Origin: Chaetorhynchus papuensis
Lineage: Eukaryota; Chordata; Aves; Passeriformes; Rhipiduridae
NCBI GenBank assembly: GCA_013396525.1
Contig: VWYX01000690.1
Coordinates: 179,614-243,613, forward strand
Length of the DNA stretch: 64,000 bases
Reading direction: 5' to 3'
The notes beneath the pieces are model-generated. The model worked only from the letters and a program-made list of their open reading frames with translations, ran no database searches and was not told the origin of the DNA. Below, piece by piece: positions 35,813-48,255 of the stretch (positions within the stretch are counted from its first letter, which is position 1; each line of letters starts with the position of its first letter). Made by a program: the position numbers and the translations under genes.

Positions 35813-37066
35813 CTCCCAACCCAAGAAGCTCCAAACCATAAACATTAAGGATGCCATAAATCTGTCGCACAAGGTGCTGTCACTGGTGCCACAGTGGAGG
35901 GAGGAGGAGATCTGGGCTTGTCCAAGGCCATGGCTGGAGGTGCAGCAGGCCTGGGAGAGGATGCAGCAGTCCCAGCAGTGCCCCAGCTGCTGATGCTGCT
36001 CTGGACCAAGGAATGGGTTGGGCACTGGGGACATGGTGGGACAACCTGTCTCTCCTCCTCTGATGGATGTCACCTCCCCCTGTTCTCCTCTCCCCTCCTG
36101 TTCTTTCCATCACACTGAATTCTTCATCCTGGCTGAATTTGGTGCTGTGGGACATCACAGCCACGAGAACTGCATTTGTTTTACCATCCTTCTGAAGCAG
36201 GTCCACATGGTTAACAGAGAAAGGGCACCTCTTCCCTTGACTGTCTTCACTCATCCCGTTCCAATGTGCTTGAAGAGGGGATTTCTTGGGCTGGAAAAAA
36301 CTTGGTACTTACAAACCACTCACTCCTTCTTCAGATGATACCCAAAAAGTTCAGTCGCCTCACCTGGCCTGTGTTTTTGATGCTTTTCCAGTAATACCTA
36401 TTGAGATCCTCTACCACGCATCTACCGTCAGTGTGAAAAATCCTTGGGATTGTTGTACTAACGTTGGGGAGCTACCTACTAAATTATGCATGAACTGGAG
36501 CCTTTCCAATGGAAAGCTGCTTGGAGTATTATCCATGTACTCCTGGAGACCAAGGAGCTTGTCACCAGCTCAACCCTGAGAGTAAACAACAACCTGAGTC
36601 TTTCAGCAGCTGAAAGCCCAGTCTTCATTCTTGGACAAAAATGGTGTGTAGGCACCTTCAGGGCTGTTTGGAAGGGAGAGAGGCTCACCTGGTTCCCATG
36701 GAGGCTGGAGGACAAAATTAAAAGAATGTGCATAGGAGGTCGAGATCTGGGTCTTTCTCTGTAGATGTTTCTGCTTTATGGTCTCAGCTAAACTTCAAAT
36801 TCCAGCTGACAATGGTGATCTGGGTTGTTTCTGGTCATGGGTGGGGCCACTGGAACAATTTGATTTCCAGCCTTAAGTTTTCCAGCAGGAAAACTGCAGA
36901 GAGGAACCTTGGCCAACGCCCCTGTATGTGTTCTGTAATGATAAAACACCAGTTTCCCACCCCAGATCCCAAACTTGGGCCAGACCCCAAACCCGGGGGC
37001 ATTTCCTGGCTCAGAGTGCAGCTGCAATGACTGTGGAGTGCTTTGTCCATTCTCCAGTATAGAATG
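35813..37066. other. intergenic, no gene seen
   Basis: Begins with an AT-rich patch (CATAAACATTAAGGATGCC near 35838) and continues as unique sequence without supported open frames up to a pentanucleotide array. Confidence 0.4.
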
Positions 37067-37405
37067 AAATGGGATGGGATGGGATGGGATGGGATGGGAT
37101 GGGNNNNNNNNNNNNNNNNNNNNNNNNNNNNNNNNNNNNNNNNNNNNNNNNNNNNNNNNNNNNNNNNNNNNNNNNNNNNNNNNNNNNNNNNNNNNNNNNN
37201 NNNNNNNNNNNNNNNNNNNNNNNNNNNNNNNNNNNNNNNNNNNNNNNNNNNNNNNNNNNNNNNNNNNNNNNNNNNNNNNNNNNNNNNNNNNNNNNNNNNN
37301 NNNNNNNNNNNNNNNNNNNNNNNNNNNNNNNNNNNNNNNNNNNNNNNNNNNNNNNNNNNNNNNNNNNNNNNNNNNNNNGGGGTGGGATGGGATGGGGTGG
37401 GATGG
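37067..37405. repeat. GGGAT pentanucleotide array with assembly gap
   Basis: Tandem ATGGG units run to 37103 and resume at 37379 after 275 N. The array therefore is not resolved, and its real length is unknown. It abuts the tail end of a CR1 fragment, from which such arrays can grow. Confidence 0.95.
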
Positions 37406-37490
37406 GATAGAATAGAATGGTTCAGTTGGAAGAGACCAACAATGACCATCTTGTCCAGCTGCAGCCCTTTCAAATGTAGCATCTGGAGCT
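37406..37490 (-). mobile_element. short CR1 LINE tail, minus orientation
   Basis: TAGAATAGAATGGTTCAGTT followed by GGAAGAGACCAACAATGACC and CTTGTCCAGCTGC is the reverse complement of a CR1-family 3' end. The adjoining pentanucleotide array sits exactly at the tail side. Confidence 0.75.
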
Positions 37491-39397
37491 GGGAATTACA
37501 GCAAGACAAAGCTCTCCTTTCCTCTGAATTCACTGGAGTTGCACGGAAAACTTTCCAGCAAAAGAGGCATGAAATCCCTGGCACTGGCGAGGACAAGCTG
37601 GACATCTCCCTCACTGCCACGGCGCTGCTGAGGAAGTCCCCAAAGCACAGGCAGTGACATTTCCATGTTGGCAGCCCCGTGCAGGGGGCTGGGAATACCC
37701 ATGGGAGCGGAGGAGTGGAGCCAGTGGGGCAGGGAGAAGGGGGCTGGGAGAGGAGCCCACCACCTGGGAAAAAGGAGCATCGTGTTGAAGATCAGTGATC
37801 TCAACCATTTTTCATGCCAAAAACTCTATGCAGTCAGAGCTAATCACAGTTTAAACCCCAGAATAAGCATGTATCCCTCCTCCCGTTGGATTTGAATGAT
37901 AATCCCTCTAGTAGTGCTTATTTATAACATCGCTTAGCACCAAACTGAGCAGTGAACACAGCTAAAACCTTGTCTGGGAGACAGGAACCTGTCAGCCAAC
38001 AAAGCCAGTGAAAGGTGTTTCCACAGGGAAAACATGGAAAAGACGTGCAGGTAATTCCCAGCTGGTTTCCAACACCCAGGGTGGTTGGAGGGAGAGTTGC
38101 ACACAAAACTGAATTAGAAAGTGCAGTGAGTGAGTTACCAAAAGCCACATTGGGCGGGCTGAGGTGAGTTCTCTGATTATGAACAGAGGGGATGAAAGAG
38201 CTAAAAATGTGAAACAATTTATAGGAGGATTAATTCTGTATTTCTTAACCAACTAAGGACCATTGAGAATCAGGACAGATGAGTTAAAGTAAGCTGTGGA
38301 ATAAAAATTATCCCAGAAACGTGGGAAGGCGAGAGCAGAAGCAAATATAGTCCCAGCATCAGCTGTCACGGGTAATAGAGCTGCACGAATCAGGCTCTAA
38401 AAGAGTGACTTCCTCCATGTCATTAAAATTGCAGCTTCCCTGATTGCCTCGCTGGCACTGGGAGCCCTTCATCCCCAGCCTGTGTTTGTTTTGAACATGG
38501 ACAGATGATCCCGTTAGGGACAGACACATTAGGGAGGCTGGGTGGGAGCAGTACGATGCTCCCGCTCTCCAGGCGGCTTCCAAAGGTGCTCCAAGGAACA
38601 GATGTGCAGGTCTGTGAGGGGCTTCCAGAACAGCAGCAAGTGGCATCTTAATTTGGGTGTGGAAACCTGAGGAGCAGAGGGGAAGAATGAGCATAGCAGC
38701 ATTTGAGGGGAAAGAAATTCCAGTAATTCAACAGAGCAAGAGCTGCTCTGATCAAGGTGTCTGGGACGCCAAATCGAGCAGAGGTGGCTGGAACAATGAT
38801 CTGAGTAAGACAAAATGGAAAGCTAAAGGCTCCATTCTGCTGGTGTGGAGCTGCTCTGTCCTGTGCCCGTATCAAACACGTACCCAGAGGTATTTCATAT
38901 TAAATCTGGGCTACTGAGACCACCAGAGAACGTGTGCTTGCCCAGAAAATGCAGTAACAGGATGGGTAAAGAAATGCTCAGGGACTCAGAGAGAGGAACT
39001 GGCTTTGCTTTTCTTTTCAGGGATTGATCTCCAAACCTCTCCAGGAGTACAGGAGCTGTGAGAGGCTTTGCACAGGGCCCCGTCAGCACCTTCCCCACCC
39101 AGCTCACCTGGTGCATCATTACTTGTGCCATGTCTTCCAAAAGATGAGGCCAGACAGAGAGATTGGGAGCATTTTTACCCATCTGATCTTCTGTTTCATC
39201 ACTGGAAAATGCTTTCACAGATGTCCTGGTTGCCACAGGTCTTTGGTTGGCAGCATTTCACGGGGACATGTGACTTGCATATCAATAACGCTCCCCTTGG
39301 CAGGTCCTTCAACTGCTTCCTCTTCCTTTCTCCTCAAAACTCTCTCAGGACTGAGCTGTGGTCTGTGTTTGGTGGCCTGGCCATTTTCTTGGCAGCT
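37491..39397. other. intergenic with AT-rich candidate elements
   Basis: Unique sequence. Relatively AT-rich, motif-dense parts lie at about 37790-37960 and 38330-38540 (for example GTCATTAAAATTGCAGC). No gene is supported. Confidence 0.35.
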
Positions 39398-39656
39398 GGG
39401 AGAGATTTAAACTGCCAGAGGGCAGGGTTAGACTAGTTATTAGGGAGAAATTCTTTCCTGCAAGGGGGGGGAGGCCCTGGCACAGGGTGCCCAGAGAAGC
39501 TGTGGCTGCCCCTGGATACCTGGCAGTGCCCAAGGCCAGGCTGGATGGGGCTTGGAGCAGCCTGGGACAGTGGGAGGTGTCTCTGCCCATGGCAGGGGGT
39601 GGGATGAGATGATCTGTAAGGTTCCTTCCAGCCCAAAGCATTCCGTGATTCTGTGG
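39398..39656 (+). mobile_element. CR1 LINE 3' fragment, plus orientation
   Basis: Contains GGGAGAAATTCTTTCCTG, CTTGGAGCAGCCTGGGAC, CATGGCAGGGGGTGGGATGA and ends TTCCGTGATTCTGTGG, in CR1 3' order. One of only two plus-oriented copies seen. Confidence 0.88.
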
Positions 39657-42600
39657 AGCCACCGGCCTGCAGGACTCTGGCTGCAGACAGAGCTGATCCT
39701 GCTGTTTTCCTGTTGGGATGTTCCCACTGTTTGCACTGAAGAGCAGCAGTCATGGGCACACTCCTGCCTGGTGGATCTCACCACACCCGCTTTTTTGGGA
39801 AAGTGCTTTTCACCAGCCCAGTGAATACCCAGACTCCTTTGAAAACTGATCTCCTTCACCCCGCCTTCCCTCTCCGTGTTTGGCTCTCACAGGTCGGTTT
39901 TCTAGCCAGGGACCAGGCAGGGGTCTCATCTCCCTTCCTTGCAGAAAGTGTCCTTGCTGGATCCCCAGGCCTCACGCAGGGCTCTGTTCCATGTGCTGAT
40001 TTCCAGCCCTTTCCAGGGGCTTGTCAATCTCAAAGCCACAAGAGAAGCCAAATGAGGGCTTGCACCTCTGCCGCCCCTGCACGCAGCCGAGGCAGGGAGC
40101 TCGGTGTCACCCGCCAGCTGCACGCCTGTGCCCCCTGCCCTTCTGCCCCAGTCCCGGTTTCCCGGCCACGTCTGGCGCCTGCCAGACTCAGGATCTCCAC
40201 CCAAAACTCCTCCACCTAGCCCATGGCACCACGAACGTGTCCCTGGCCAGCAGCAAGGCAGAAACACATCGGAGCCCTGTGTGTCCGGCACAGCCCCCTC
40301 CTCCCGCTGCCCCTGCGATGTCTGGCGGTGACAGGAGCGGAGCTGACCCCGCGCAGGCGGGTCCCGCCCGGGGGCGGCCGTGTCCGCTCGATGCTCAGGT
40401 TACTCTGCGCTGCCTGATGGGCTCCGGCTGCCTTCAAGAGCCATTAACACCAAGGCGGGGAGAGAACCGCAACAAAAGGCTCTGAAGTTGTCCCTTTTCC
40501 CGCCTGGGAAAGTCCTCCCCGAGCTGGGGGTGCCAAAGCCTGCAGAAGACGGGTGCTGGACAAGAGTGAGGCTCTCACGGCTGAAAAATAAGAACAAAAT
40601 GAAAAATCAGCAGGAGAAAAATGGCAAAAGACCCTGCAACCTGTCTGGGGTGCTTTTACCACCCAGGGAAGAGGAAATCAGGTTCAGAGACCAGCAAAAG
40701 TGGTTCTAAAGGATGGGAAAAGCCGTGGTGGGAGCAGCTGCTTTCCTGGGTTTACATCCCCATCTCTTCCCACCTCACTTTTGCGCTCTGTCCCATGACA
40801 CACGGCATTCACCCACTTCCCCAGCTCTAACAGGACCTTCCCATTCCCATCCCCTGACACATCCTCTGCCTGCAGGACCTGAGGCAGGATCTCCTGGAGC
40901 CCTGGGGCTGGTTGCGTGGCCATGCACACACTGGTTGGCCTGGTGGTGCTTCTAGGAGGTCCTGGTGACTTCCCATGGCAGAATTTCCCTGGAAATTTGG
41001 GTCTTTTACTGGACTAAGCCCAAGAAGCTTCGCAAAAATTCTTACCACTTTTCAGATTTTGACTATTTTGTCTAATTCAGCTGAAATGGAGCCAAACACT
41101 TTGGGAGGGTGGGGCTGGGACAGCCAGCATGACCATGTGAACCTCGTTCAGCAAGCTACACTCACAGCACTACATTTAAACTGGAAGAGGGACCAGAATA
41201 GGCAGGAGCTGGGATGAACTGGCAGGTGCTGCTGGGCTGCTCACTGGACATCAGCACCTGGCAAAGTCAAGGGCTGCTGGAGCCACAGAACGAGCAATTG
41301 GAGACAAGTCCATGTCAGTTGACACAAACTGGCTTCCTTCAGCTCCTCTGACACGTTTTTGGAGAGGATGAAGCTTGGCCAGTGACAGAACAGCTCTGTG
41401 GCCAGTTGCCTTGGAAGTGCCGGTCTGGTACCATGCAGCACATGGATTCAGAAAAGAGGGAAAGATAAAAATAACCCGCTGCACATTGAACAAGCCAGGC
41501 CCTGGCTTGGGAGCATCTCCTGGGCAGGCAGGCAGCTCTGGCAAGTTGTGTTTGGGTTGTCATCTTCTCCTGCTCCACCACCCACCTGCTTCTTGAGCTA
41601 ACATGGGAATCCACTGAAAAATGGCAGAGCTGGAGGCAGCTGGGCAGAAGTGAGAGCCACAGGGAGGGAAGAGGGCAGGTCCTGCTCTCCTGGTCCTGCA
41701 TGGAGCTCAAGGTGGACAGCAAGGAAGGAGGCCCTGTGGGAGGGAAATGGTGAGGAAGGTGTGAGTGAGGGTCTGAAGGAGCCTACCTGGGCTGCTCCCT
41801 GCGCTCAGTAGGGTTGATGGAGGCACCAAGGTGTCTGCAGGGTGCTGGGAAGGGTGTAGGGAGCAAAGGGGAGCACTGTGATCCTTCACTGTGACCCACC
41901 ACAGGTGCTGGAGGCAGAGCCTTGTAACTTTAGGGTAGCAAATGTGTGCAAGACAACATCAGGAGCCGCAGACTAGAGAGAAATGAAAGGGTGAGCAGCT
42001 CTTTCAAGCAGCCAGGGAAGAAAAAATAATCAAAAAAAGCACTTTGGCTAGAAGGTGCTTTACAAAGTATTTATGAGGTGTGCTCGTTAAAAATGGATAA
42101 GCTGTTCAGCGAGGCTGCAGAACTCCTGCAAGCGCCAGGGATGGGAACTTCTGCTGCCCAAGGAAGGCCAGGAGGAACGAGCCTGTGCTCAGGGAAGCAG
42201 CGTGGACGTCACTGCTGTGCAGCCACACCGGGCTGCAGGGCCTGCACAGGTCCCATTGCTCTGCTTTATTTGTGTTCAGGATCTGGACTGAAAAGGTTCT
42301 CTACCCCTCCTCTTCTACCTCCTTTCTGCAGGAGCTGGAGTAGCTCCTGACACCGGGCTTGTGTCCCACACGTTTGAGGGGCTGCTGCATCCAGGCTGAA
42401 CCCACCAGCAGCTTTGCCAAGCTGGCTGCTCTCTGCAGGGAAAAGGAATAGGGTTGGATGAAAAGTGGAGGAGCACAAGGCGCCCTCCGTCTTCAACAGC
42501 AAAATGCTCCTGGCCAGAACTGACCGTAAGTTGGGTGGGCCAGGAATAGCAAAGCAAAGGTACAGCATGCTTGGATGCAGCTGGAGGTGGCAGATGAAGA
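39657..42600. other. intergenic, no gene seen
   Basis: Mixed composition. A CpG-dense patch occurs at about 40060-40400 and an AT-rich patch at about 41995-42100. Open frames are short and overlapping. No recognised repeats. Confidence 0.4.
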
Positions 42601-43120
42601 GAGGAGAGGAGAGTTTTGCATTTGCAGGGCGTGAGTGAGGGATCGCAGCCGGGTGGGACCGGCGTGCTGGGTCAGCGCAGCGAGGGTGAATCCTGCCGCG
42701 CCGTGTGGAGACCCGCCCGCTCCCGCACCTGCACGCCCCGGGTCCCCGGCAGCCAGATCCGTCTCCACCGTGTCCATCCTCCCCGGAACGATCCCAGCCC
42801 GCCGCGCTGCGCGGCTCCCGGCGCTGCGACAGCCGCGTCCCATCGGCGCGGGCAGCGCGACGCGAAGTGATGGGGAACAGCTGCTCGGTGCAACGCGACC
42901 TCCCCCGGGCCGGGTCCCCCCGCTCGCAGCACCCGGCGGGGCGTGAGAAAAAGAGCAGCGCTGTCAGGGCCCATCAGCGCTGACGGGCACGGGGGGAGCG
43001 GCGGCGGCGGCGGCGGGGGGAGGCAGGGCTGGAGGGGAGGGTCGTGGCTCCTCGTCACGCGTGGGGTTGGGACAGGGTCCCTGAGGGCAGGGGACATGAC
43101 CCGGGTTTGTGTTTCCTGCA
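42601..43120. other. CpG-dense segment, possible CpG island
   Basis: CpG is frequent throughout 42620-43080, with a GGC-repeat stretch near 43000-43018. A promoter is plausible, but no gene on either side begins here on present evidence. Confidence 0.35.
42870..42983 (+). CDS. speculative 37-codon ORF with N-myristoylation-like start
   Basis: ATG 42870 has purines at -3 and +4 and opens MGNSCSVQRDLPRAG. MGNxxS with a nearby Cys is the form of an N-myristoylated, palmitoylated peptide. The frame closes with TGA at 42981-42983. A GC|GTGAGA donor-like site near 42943 could make it a first exon. It lies in a CpG-dense segment. The match may be chance in GC-rich DNA; no homologue is recognised. 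Confidence 0.12.
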   Translation: MGNSCSVQRDLPRAGSPRSQHPAGREKKSSAVRAHQR

Positions 43121-43193
43121 GCGGTGCCTCCTCTGGTGTTTGGATAAGAGGTAAGAGAAGAGTGTCTTGGAGGAGGAGGAGGAGGAGGATGTG

Positions 43194-43333
43194 GTGAGGC
43201 AAAGCCGGCAGGGTCTATGTCCCTGGAAGCGTGGGATGGGCAGCAGCTTGGCTTGGATGGAGGAGGTGAGGCAAAGCCGGCAGGGTCTATGTCCCTGGAA
43301 GCGTGGGATGGGCAGCAGCTTGGCTTGGATGGA
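43194..43333. repeat. two-copy tandem repeat, 72-bp period
   Basis: GTGAGGCAAAGCCGGCAGGG starts at 43194 and again at 43266. The second copy matches the first without mismatch through 43333 before diverging, so the duplication is recent. It follows an AGG-rich run (43171-43189). Confidence 0.95.
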
Positions 43334-44101
43334 TGCTTCTCTCCCGGTGCCAACCACAGGAGCCCAGAATCCGCGTCTCTCCTGGTCAGCGGGGCTCCTT
43401 GCAAGGCTGGGTCAGAACCCTCGCGGTGTCCGGCTGCCGTGAGGCACAGACAGACCATTCCTCTCTGCTTCTCATTCGAACCACCTGCTTTGTCTGGGCC
43501 GAGGGCTGCAGAAGAAAAGCTGCTCCCAGCTGTAAGAAGCCAAGCACGCCGGTCGGCAAATTCGCTAAAGGCGCGGCTCAGCCTCCTAGCAACCCCAGCG
43601 AGGAAAAGCAGAAACCCCGTCTCAGCGGGTGAGATCCTCCCTCTTGCCCTCAGCTCAGTGTCAGTGCTGTGACAGCGCGGGGGAGGGCAGCCGGAGTCTG
43701 GGGACAGCAACAGATGGGAACGGCTCTCTGCAGCTGCGAGCCAGAGCTGGGGCTGGTTTGCTGCAACTGGAGCTGAGCTGGGCTGCTCAGAGCATCCCCG
43801 TCCCTTGGAAAGGCCACAGGAAAGACACCTGCAGGAGCCAACACAGTGGAAGTGCAGCCAAGGAGCTGGGAGTGATGGGCTGTGGGATTGTCCTGTAGCT
43901 GCCACAGGAACCTGGTCACTCCTGCTCCCTGAGGGAAAGGTCCTGTGCTGGGGCACTGCCAGATGGAATGATCCCCAGAAAATGGCCTTTTCTGCTGGGA
44001 CTTGTGGGGAGGAGCAAGAGCTGCTGCTCTGGGAGATGTTGAGACAAGGCAAAGAAAGTCCTTCTGTCCCATATCAGATCTTCTCTCTAAAAGATGTACA
44101 A

Positions 44102-44190
44102 AATCATAGAATAGCTTGGGTTGGAAGGGACCTTAAAGGTCTTCTAGTTCCAACTGCCTTTCCCAGGGTCTTCTCTCAGCCACACATGGA
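44102..44190 (-). mobile_element. short CR1 LINE tail, minus orientation
   Basis: AATCATAGAATAGCTTGGGT, then TGGAAGGGACCTTAAAGGTC and CTAGTTCCAACTGCC, is the reverse complement of a CR1 end. Confidence 0.85.
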
Positions 44191-45594
44191 AACGAATTCC
44201 CAGGTCACACCCATGTCAGACAACCCCCCAAAACACTCCAAATCTTCTCTGAGGATCCTGGAGTCCTTACCATGTCTTTAGGAAACGTTCACCCATCTCT
44301 GGCACGGATAAAATGTAGACCCCAAACGACGTCCCACGAACGTCACCTCCGTAAGAACAAAACCAACAACAGGCTGGGACCTGCTGCTTGCCTTCCTCAG
44401 CAAAACCCAGGGCAGCAGCAAGGTCCTGCTCCATGAGGCTCTGGCCAGCGGGGCTCAGCACCCTCTGGGCAGCAGCTCAGAGCAGAAACCTGCTCCTGTA
44501 TTTGGTGGGTCACTGTTGCTGTGGTTGTGGAACGGGATGTGGGGTCTGGTTGTGTCTGGCCAAGACTGGACAGAGATTATTTGTAGAGACCCTACAGCCG
44601 AGCATTCTGTGCAATCTCACTTGGGAGCACAATTTCCATGGAAATGTGGAAAGCTGAGGCTTCCCCACGCCTTTGTCTACCTGCTCCATCTTTATTATGA
44701 ATCTTTTCACCATCCTAAAGGGTGAAACCTCGTTGACTTGGCCCGTGACAGCCCATCTTGTAGAGGTGGGTTTGATGATCTGGAGACCTGAGCTATACAG
44801 AGACCCTGACCCTTCAGGCCTCTGAAGTGCCTTCAGGCGAGCAAGAACCTTCAGTCATTAGAAAGGCTGGATTGAAACTAATTGCCCCAAAAGAGAAGGG
44901 CTTCACATCCCATCCCCAGGCCCCCAGGCCTTTAGGATTTCTATGGGCAGCATGAAATTAGTAAATTGCTATTTGTGTGATTCCCTAGACCCTTGCCCAT
45001 AGGACATTTTTGCTCTGTCATTTAATGTAAACTGGAGTCTTTGAATGTTCAGAGAATCATAAGTAACCAGAAGAAGGAAGGCGAAATGTAACGTGGTCCC
45101 TCGGAGAGCTGCAGGCTCCCCAGAGCCTCCCTGGGAACGCGGCACTCACACGCAGGGCTGAGGCAGCCACTGACCCCTCTTCAGATGAGCACATCCATTT
45201 CCTCCCACGTGCTTTCTGATGGGGAGAAAAGTCGTAATTAACACCCAAAACTGATTTTTTTCTAGAATATTATAACAAATGGATGGATTTCATGGCAAAA
45301 GAGATCTCTGCTGGTTCTGATCCTCGGTGCTCTTTGGTCCTTGTTTGTCTCCTTTAGGTGGCCCCACTCAGGTGCAATCTGGGTATTTCTGTTACTGGTC
45401 AGTGCTGAATTTGATGGTTCCTCCGTGGACACAAATAATCATTCACACCAGAGAAAGTGGGGCAGACAACCCTCCCTGGAAACAGTTCCTGACAGCAGCA
45501 CCAGGCTCGGGGCTGCTCCTTGCCCTGGCCACAGACAGGGAAAATGCTGGGTACACCCAGAACACAACACTGCATCTCCTCCCACCTTCAGACA

Positions 45595-45720
45595 CAGAAC
45601 TGTAGAGTATCTACAGCTGGGAGGGACCCACAAGGGTCACCAAATGCAACTCCCTGCTCCTCGCAGGACCACCTGGACCTAAACCATGGACTGTGAGCAC
45701 TGTCCAGATGTCTGAAATTG
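45595..45720 (-). mobile_element. CR1 LINE fragment, minus orientation
   Basis: CAGAACTGTAGAGTATC, GGGAGGGACCCACAAGGGTC and GGACCACCTGGACCTAAACC follow the order of a reversed CR1 3' end, strongly diverged. Confidence 0.7.
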
Positions 45721-46214
45721 GGCAAAATGAGTTTTGCTCTTGCTCTGAAGCTATCTTGTCCCCCAAAGTTCTTACCAGGTACTTTTGTTGCAGATAGGTC
45801 ACTGTCTCACCCACCATCACATCCATCACCTGCAGAAAGGAGACCTGAGATGTGAAGCTCAAAAGATGGAGGACTAACAAAATCATGGAATTGTATGGGA
45901 TTCTCTTGACCATGAGATGCTGCTGGGGGAACCTTGTTCAAAAGGCTGAAAACCCTCTCCAGACACCTCGCCCTGGTTTTCAGAACAGTTCAAAACAAAA
46001 TCTGGAACGCCCTCAGCAGCTCCTCTGGCTCCAGAACACAGCCAGAGGGACAGGCAGACCCTTAACCATTAACCATGATGTGTTGCTGCACTGCTGGTCT
46101 TTGCTCAGGTGCTGCAGCCATGGCAGACACGTGAATCATCTCTTTTTCTCTCTGATGTGGTGGTGTCAGAGAAAAGGGAATAGTGGAGTGGACACACAGC
46201 CCGTAAGGAGATCT

Positions 46215-46385
46215 CATAGAATCACAGAATCATTTAGGCTGGAAAAGCCCCCTGAGATCACTGAGTACCACCATTAACCCAGCACTGACCATGTCCCCAA
46301 GTGCCACATCCACGTGGCTTTTAGTCCCTCCAGCGATGGGGACTCACTGCTGCCCTGGGAAGTCTGCCCCAGTGTTTTGTGAAGA
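46215..46385 (-). mobile_element. CR1 LINE fragment, minus orientation
   Basis: CATAGAATCACAGAATCATT starts a reversed CR1 that continues through ACCATGTCCCCAAGTGCC, GCTTTTAGTCCCTCCAGCG and CCCCAGTGTTTTGTGAAG. Confidence 0.87.
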
Positions 46386-47110
46386 GCAGCTGATGCCACC
46401 CCTTGCTCTGGTCTGTGTCCCACCACAGAGGCAGCTCTGGATGACCCGTGAACAGTGCAGGGTGACGGAGGTGGGAATGGGCTCCAGGGTGCTGCAGGAG
46501 GGGGTTTGTCTCAGAATGCAGAAGCAGAGGGTGAAGAACAGCAGGAGATACTGAAGGCAAGGGAGGCAGGTGATGTTCTGTCATGAACTGCTCTCCCAGG
46601 TCCAGCCTTGCACTTGTGCATGTTAAACCTTCTGCCCTGGTTTCTGGATCCTGAAGGCCAGCAGGAGGGGGTTTCCAGGTTATCATCCTGGGCAAGTTCT
46701 CCAGCCGAACCAGAGGGGTGCTGCTGTGTTTTCCCAGAAATCATGAGAACAGTGTGGTAAGAGACTCATCTCTTGGCCTTCGAGCAGCAGACTCCATCCC
46801 CAGTGCCCCACCACTGCCACCCCCACCCTCCATCCCATTTGGCCTGGAGGTGCCTGGAAGAGGGTGGGGAGCTCTCTGGTTCATTGATCCCATCTCTCCA
46901 AGGCACAGGAGGCTCCTCGGCACCGTCAGCGTGGCCGGTTGTTGTTGTCGTTGCTGATTTCTGTGCTCTCCTGCCTCTTTCTCCCTGACTGGTTTGGTGG
47001 CCCTGTCATTACCAGGTTTCTCCAGCTGCCTGTCAGGGTCCTACTGGCCTCAGCGTTGCCTCAGGCTCCTGGATAACAAACAAGGCACAGAAGAGTCCTT
47101 GGGCTTCCAC

Positions 47111-47200
47111 GGCCTTAATTAGCTGGTGTCATTTTAGGGATGTGTGTCCTGCTGGAGACACAGACAGCTCAGGAGGCATCTTTAAATGCATCCAATTAGA
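47111..47200. promoter_or_regulatory. paired homeodomain-type motifs, candidate element
   Basis: TTAATTAG at 47115-47122 and CAATTAG at 47193-47199 flank 70 bp that also holds CATTTTAGGG and TTTAAATGC. Motif density exceeds that of the neighbouring GC-rich sequence. Conservation was not testable. Confidence 0.25.
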
Positions 47201-47970
47201 GGGGGCTTCAGAGACGAGCAGGCAGCTCCTGAGTGCAGGGGCTGCTGTAAGACCTCGAGTCCTCACTGGAGGCTGGAGGTGAATTGTTCTCCCCCTGGCA
47301 AACACCAGTCTCTCCTCGGTGGGACCTGTCACTGCCGTGGCCCTGGTGGCATTCACAGTGTCCTGCCTGGTTTTTCTCCAAGAAACCTGCCAGCGAATCC
47401 TGTCGTACTCAAAGCTTGGGTGGATGTTGGCATAAAATCAGTGTTTGCTCTGTTTTTCAGCAGCCCTGGATCTCCAAGGGAGCTGCTGCCCGGTGTCTTT
47501 GGACACAGCACAGCTCCCCTGTCCCTTCCCCACTGTCAGGTTCTGCTGTGTGTGACAGGCTGATGTGCCAGTTCTCAGCATGACCACGATCAAGGTGTTA
47601 ACTTGATCCTTGTCCTGAGTTAGTCCCTCCCAGCTCAGGATATTCTATGATTCTTTGACAATCTGTGGCTGAGACGCAGCCCAAGGAGATCCTTTATTCC
47701 TAAGGATGGCTCCTTAGGAAGTCTAAGGAGGCACATGCATGTCCTTCATGGACACACGAATGCCTCTGCAGGCTGTGACTGAGGGGTGCCACCACCAGCA
47801 CCCCCTCACCACCCCAGTGAGCTTGTGCCCAACGGGATCCACAAGGAGAAGCCACCCTGAGGTGCCACTGAGAGGCAGTGGCTTGGTGACTTCACACAGA
47901 ACCTCCACTGGCATGGAAGTGACCTGAGTTACCTTGAAATCAAATGAGAGGCCAATGGAGTGAGGATGTG

Positions 47971-48255
47971 AATCACAGAACCACACAAAGGTTTGGGTTG
48001 GAAAGGACCTTTAAAACCCATCCAGTTCTGCCCCTCCCTGCAAGGGCAGGGACACCTTCCACCAGACCAGGCTCCTTCAAGCCCCCTCCAACCTGGCCTT
48101 GGACACTTCCAGGGATCCAGGGGCAGCCACAGCTTCTCTGGGCCTGTGCCAGGGCCTCACCATCCTTATTGTGAAAAACTTATTTATATCCTACCTAAAT
48201 CCCCCTCTTTCAGTTTAAAACCATCACCCTTCATCCTATCACATCAGGCCCTACT
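47971..48255 (-). mobile_element. CR1 LINE 3' fragment, minus orientation
   Basis: From AATCACAGAACCACACAAAG through GGAAAGGACCTTTAAAACCC, CAACCTGGCCTTGGACACTT and AAAACCATCACCCTTCATCC, the full set of reversed CR1 3' segments is present. Confidence 0.92.

Larger units (their letters stand above)
43334..47970. other. intergenic with several CR1 tails
   Basis: No gene is recognised. Three minus-oriented CR1 fragments lie here, listed separately. An AT-rich unique stretch runs from about 44830 to 45060. The 362-codon minus-strand frame at 42964-44052 crosses the CpG-dense segment and the 72-bp repeat and is not called. Confidence 0.4.

Noticed and set aside
37043..37657. long open frames across the N gap
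   Set aside because: They are created by translating undetermined bases within a pentanucleotide array.
42030..42064. small inverted repeat AAAGCAC / GTGCTTT
   Set aside because: Seven base pairs with a 12-nt loop are expected by chance in this amount of sequence.
42964..44052. 362-codon open frame on minus
   Set aside because: Crosses the CpG-dense block and a recent 72-bp tandem duplication, low-complexity composition, no recognised domain.
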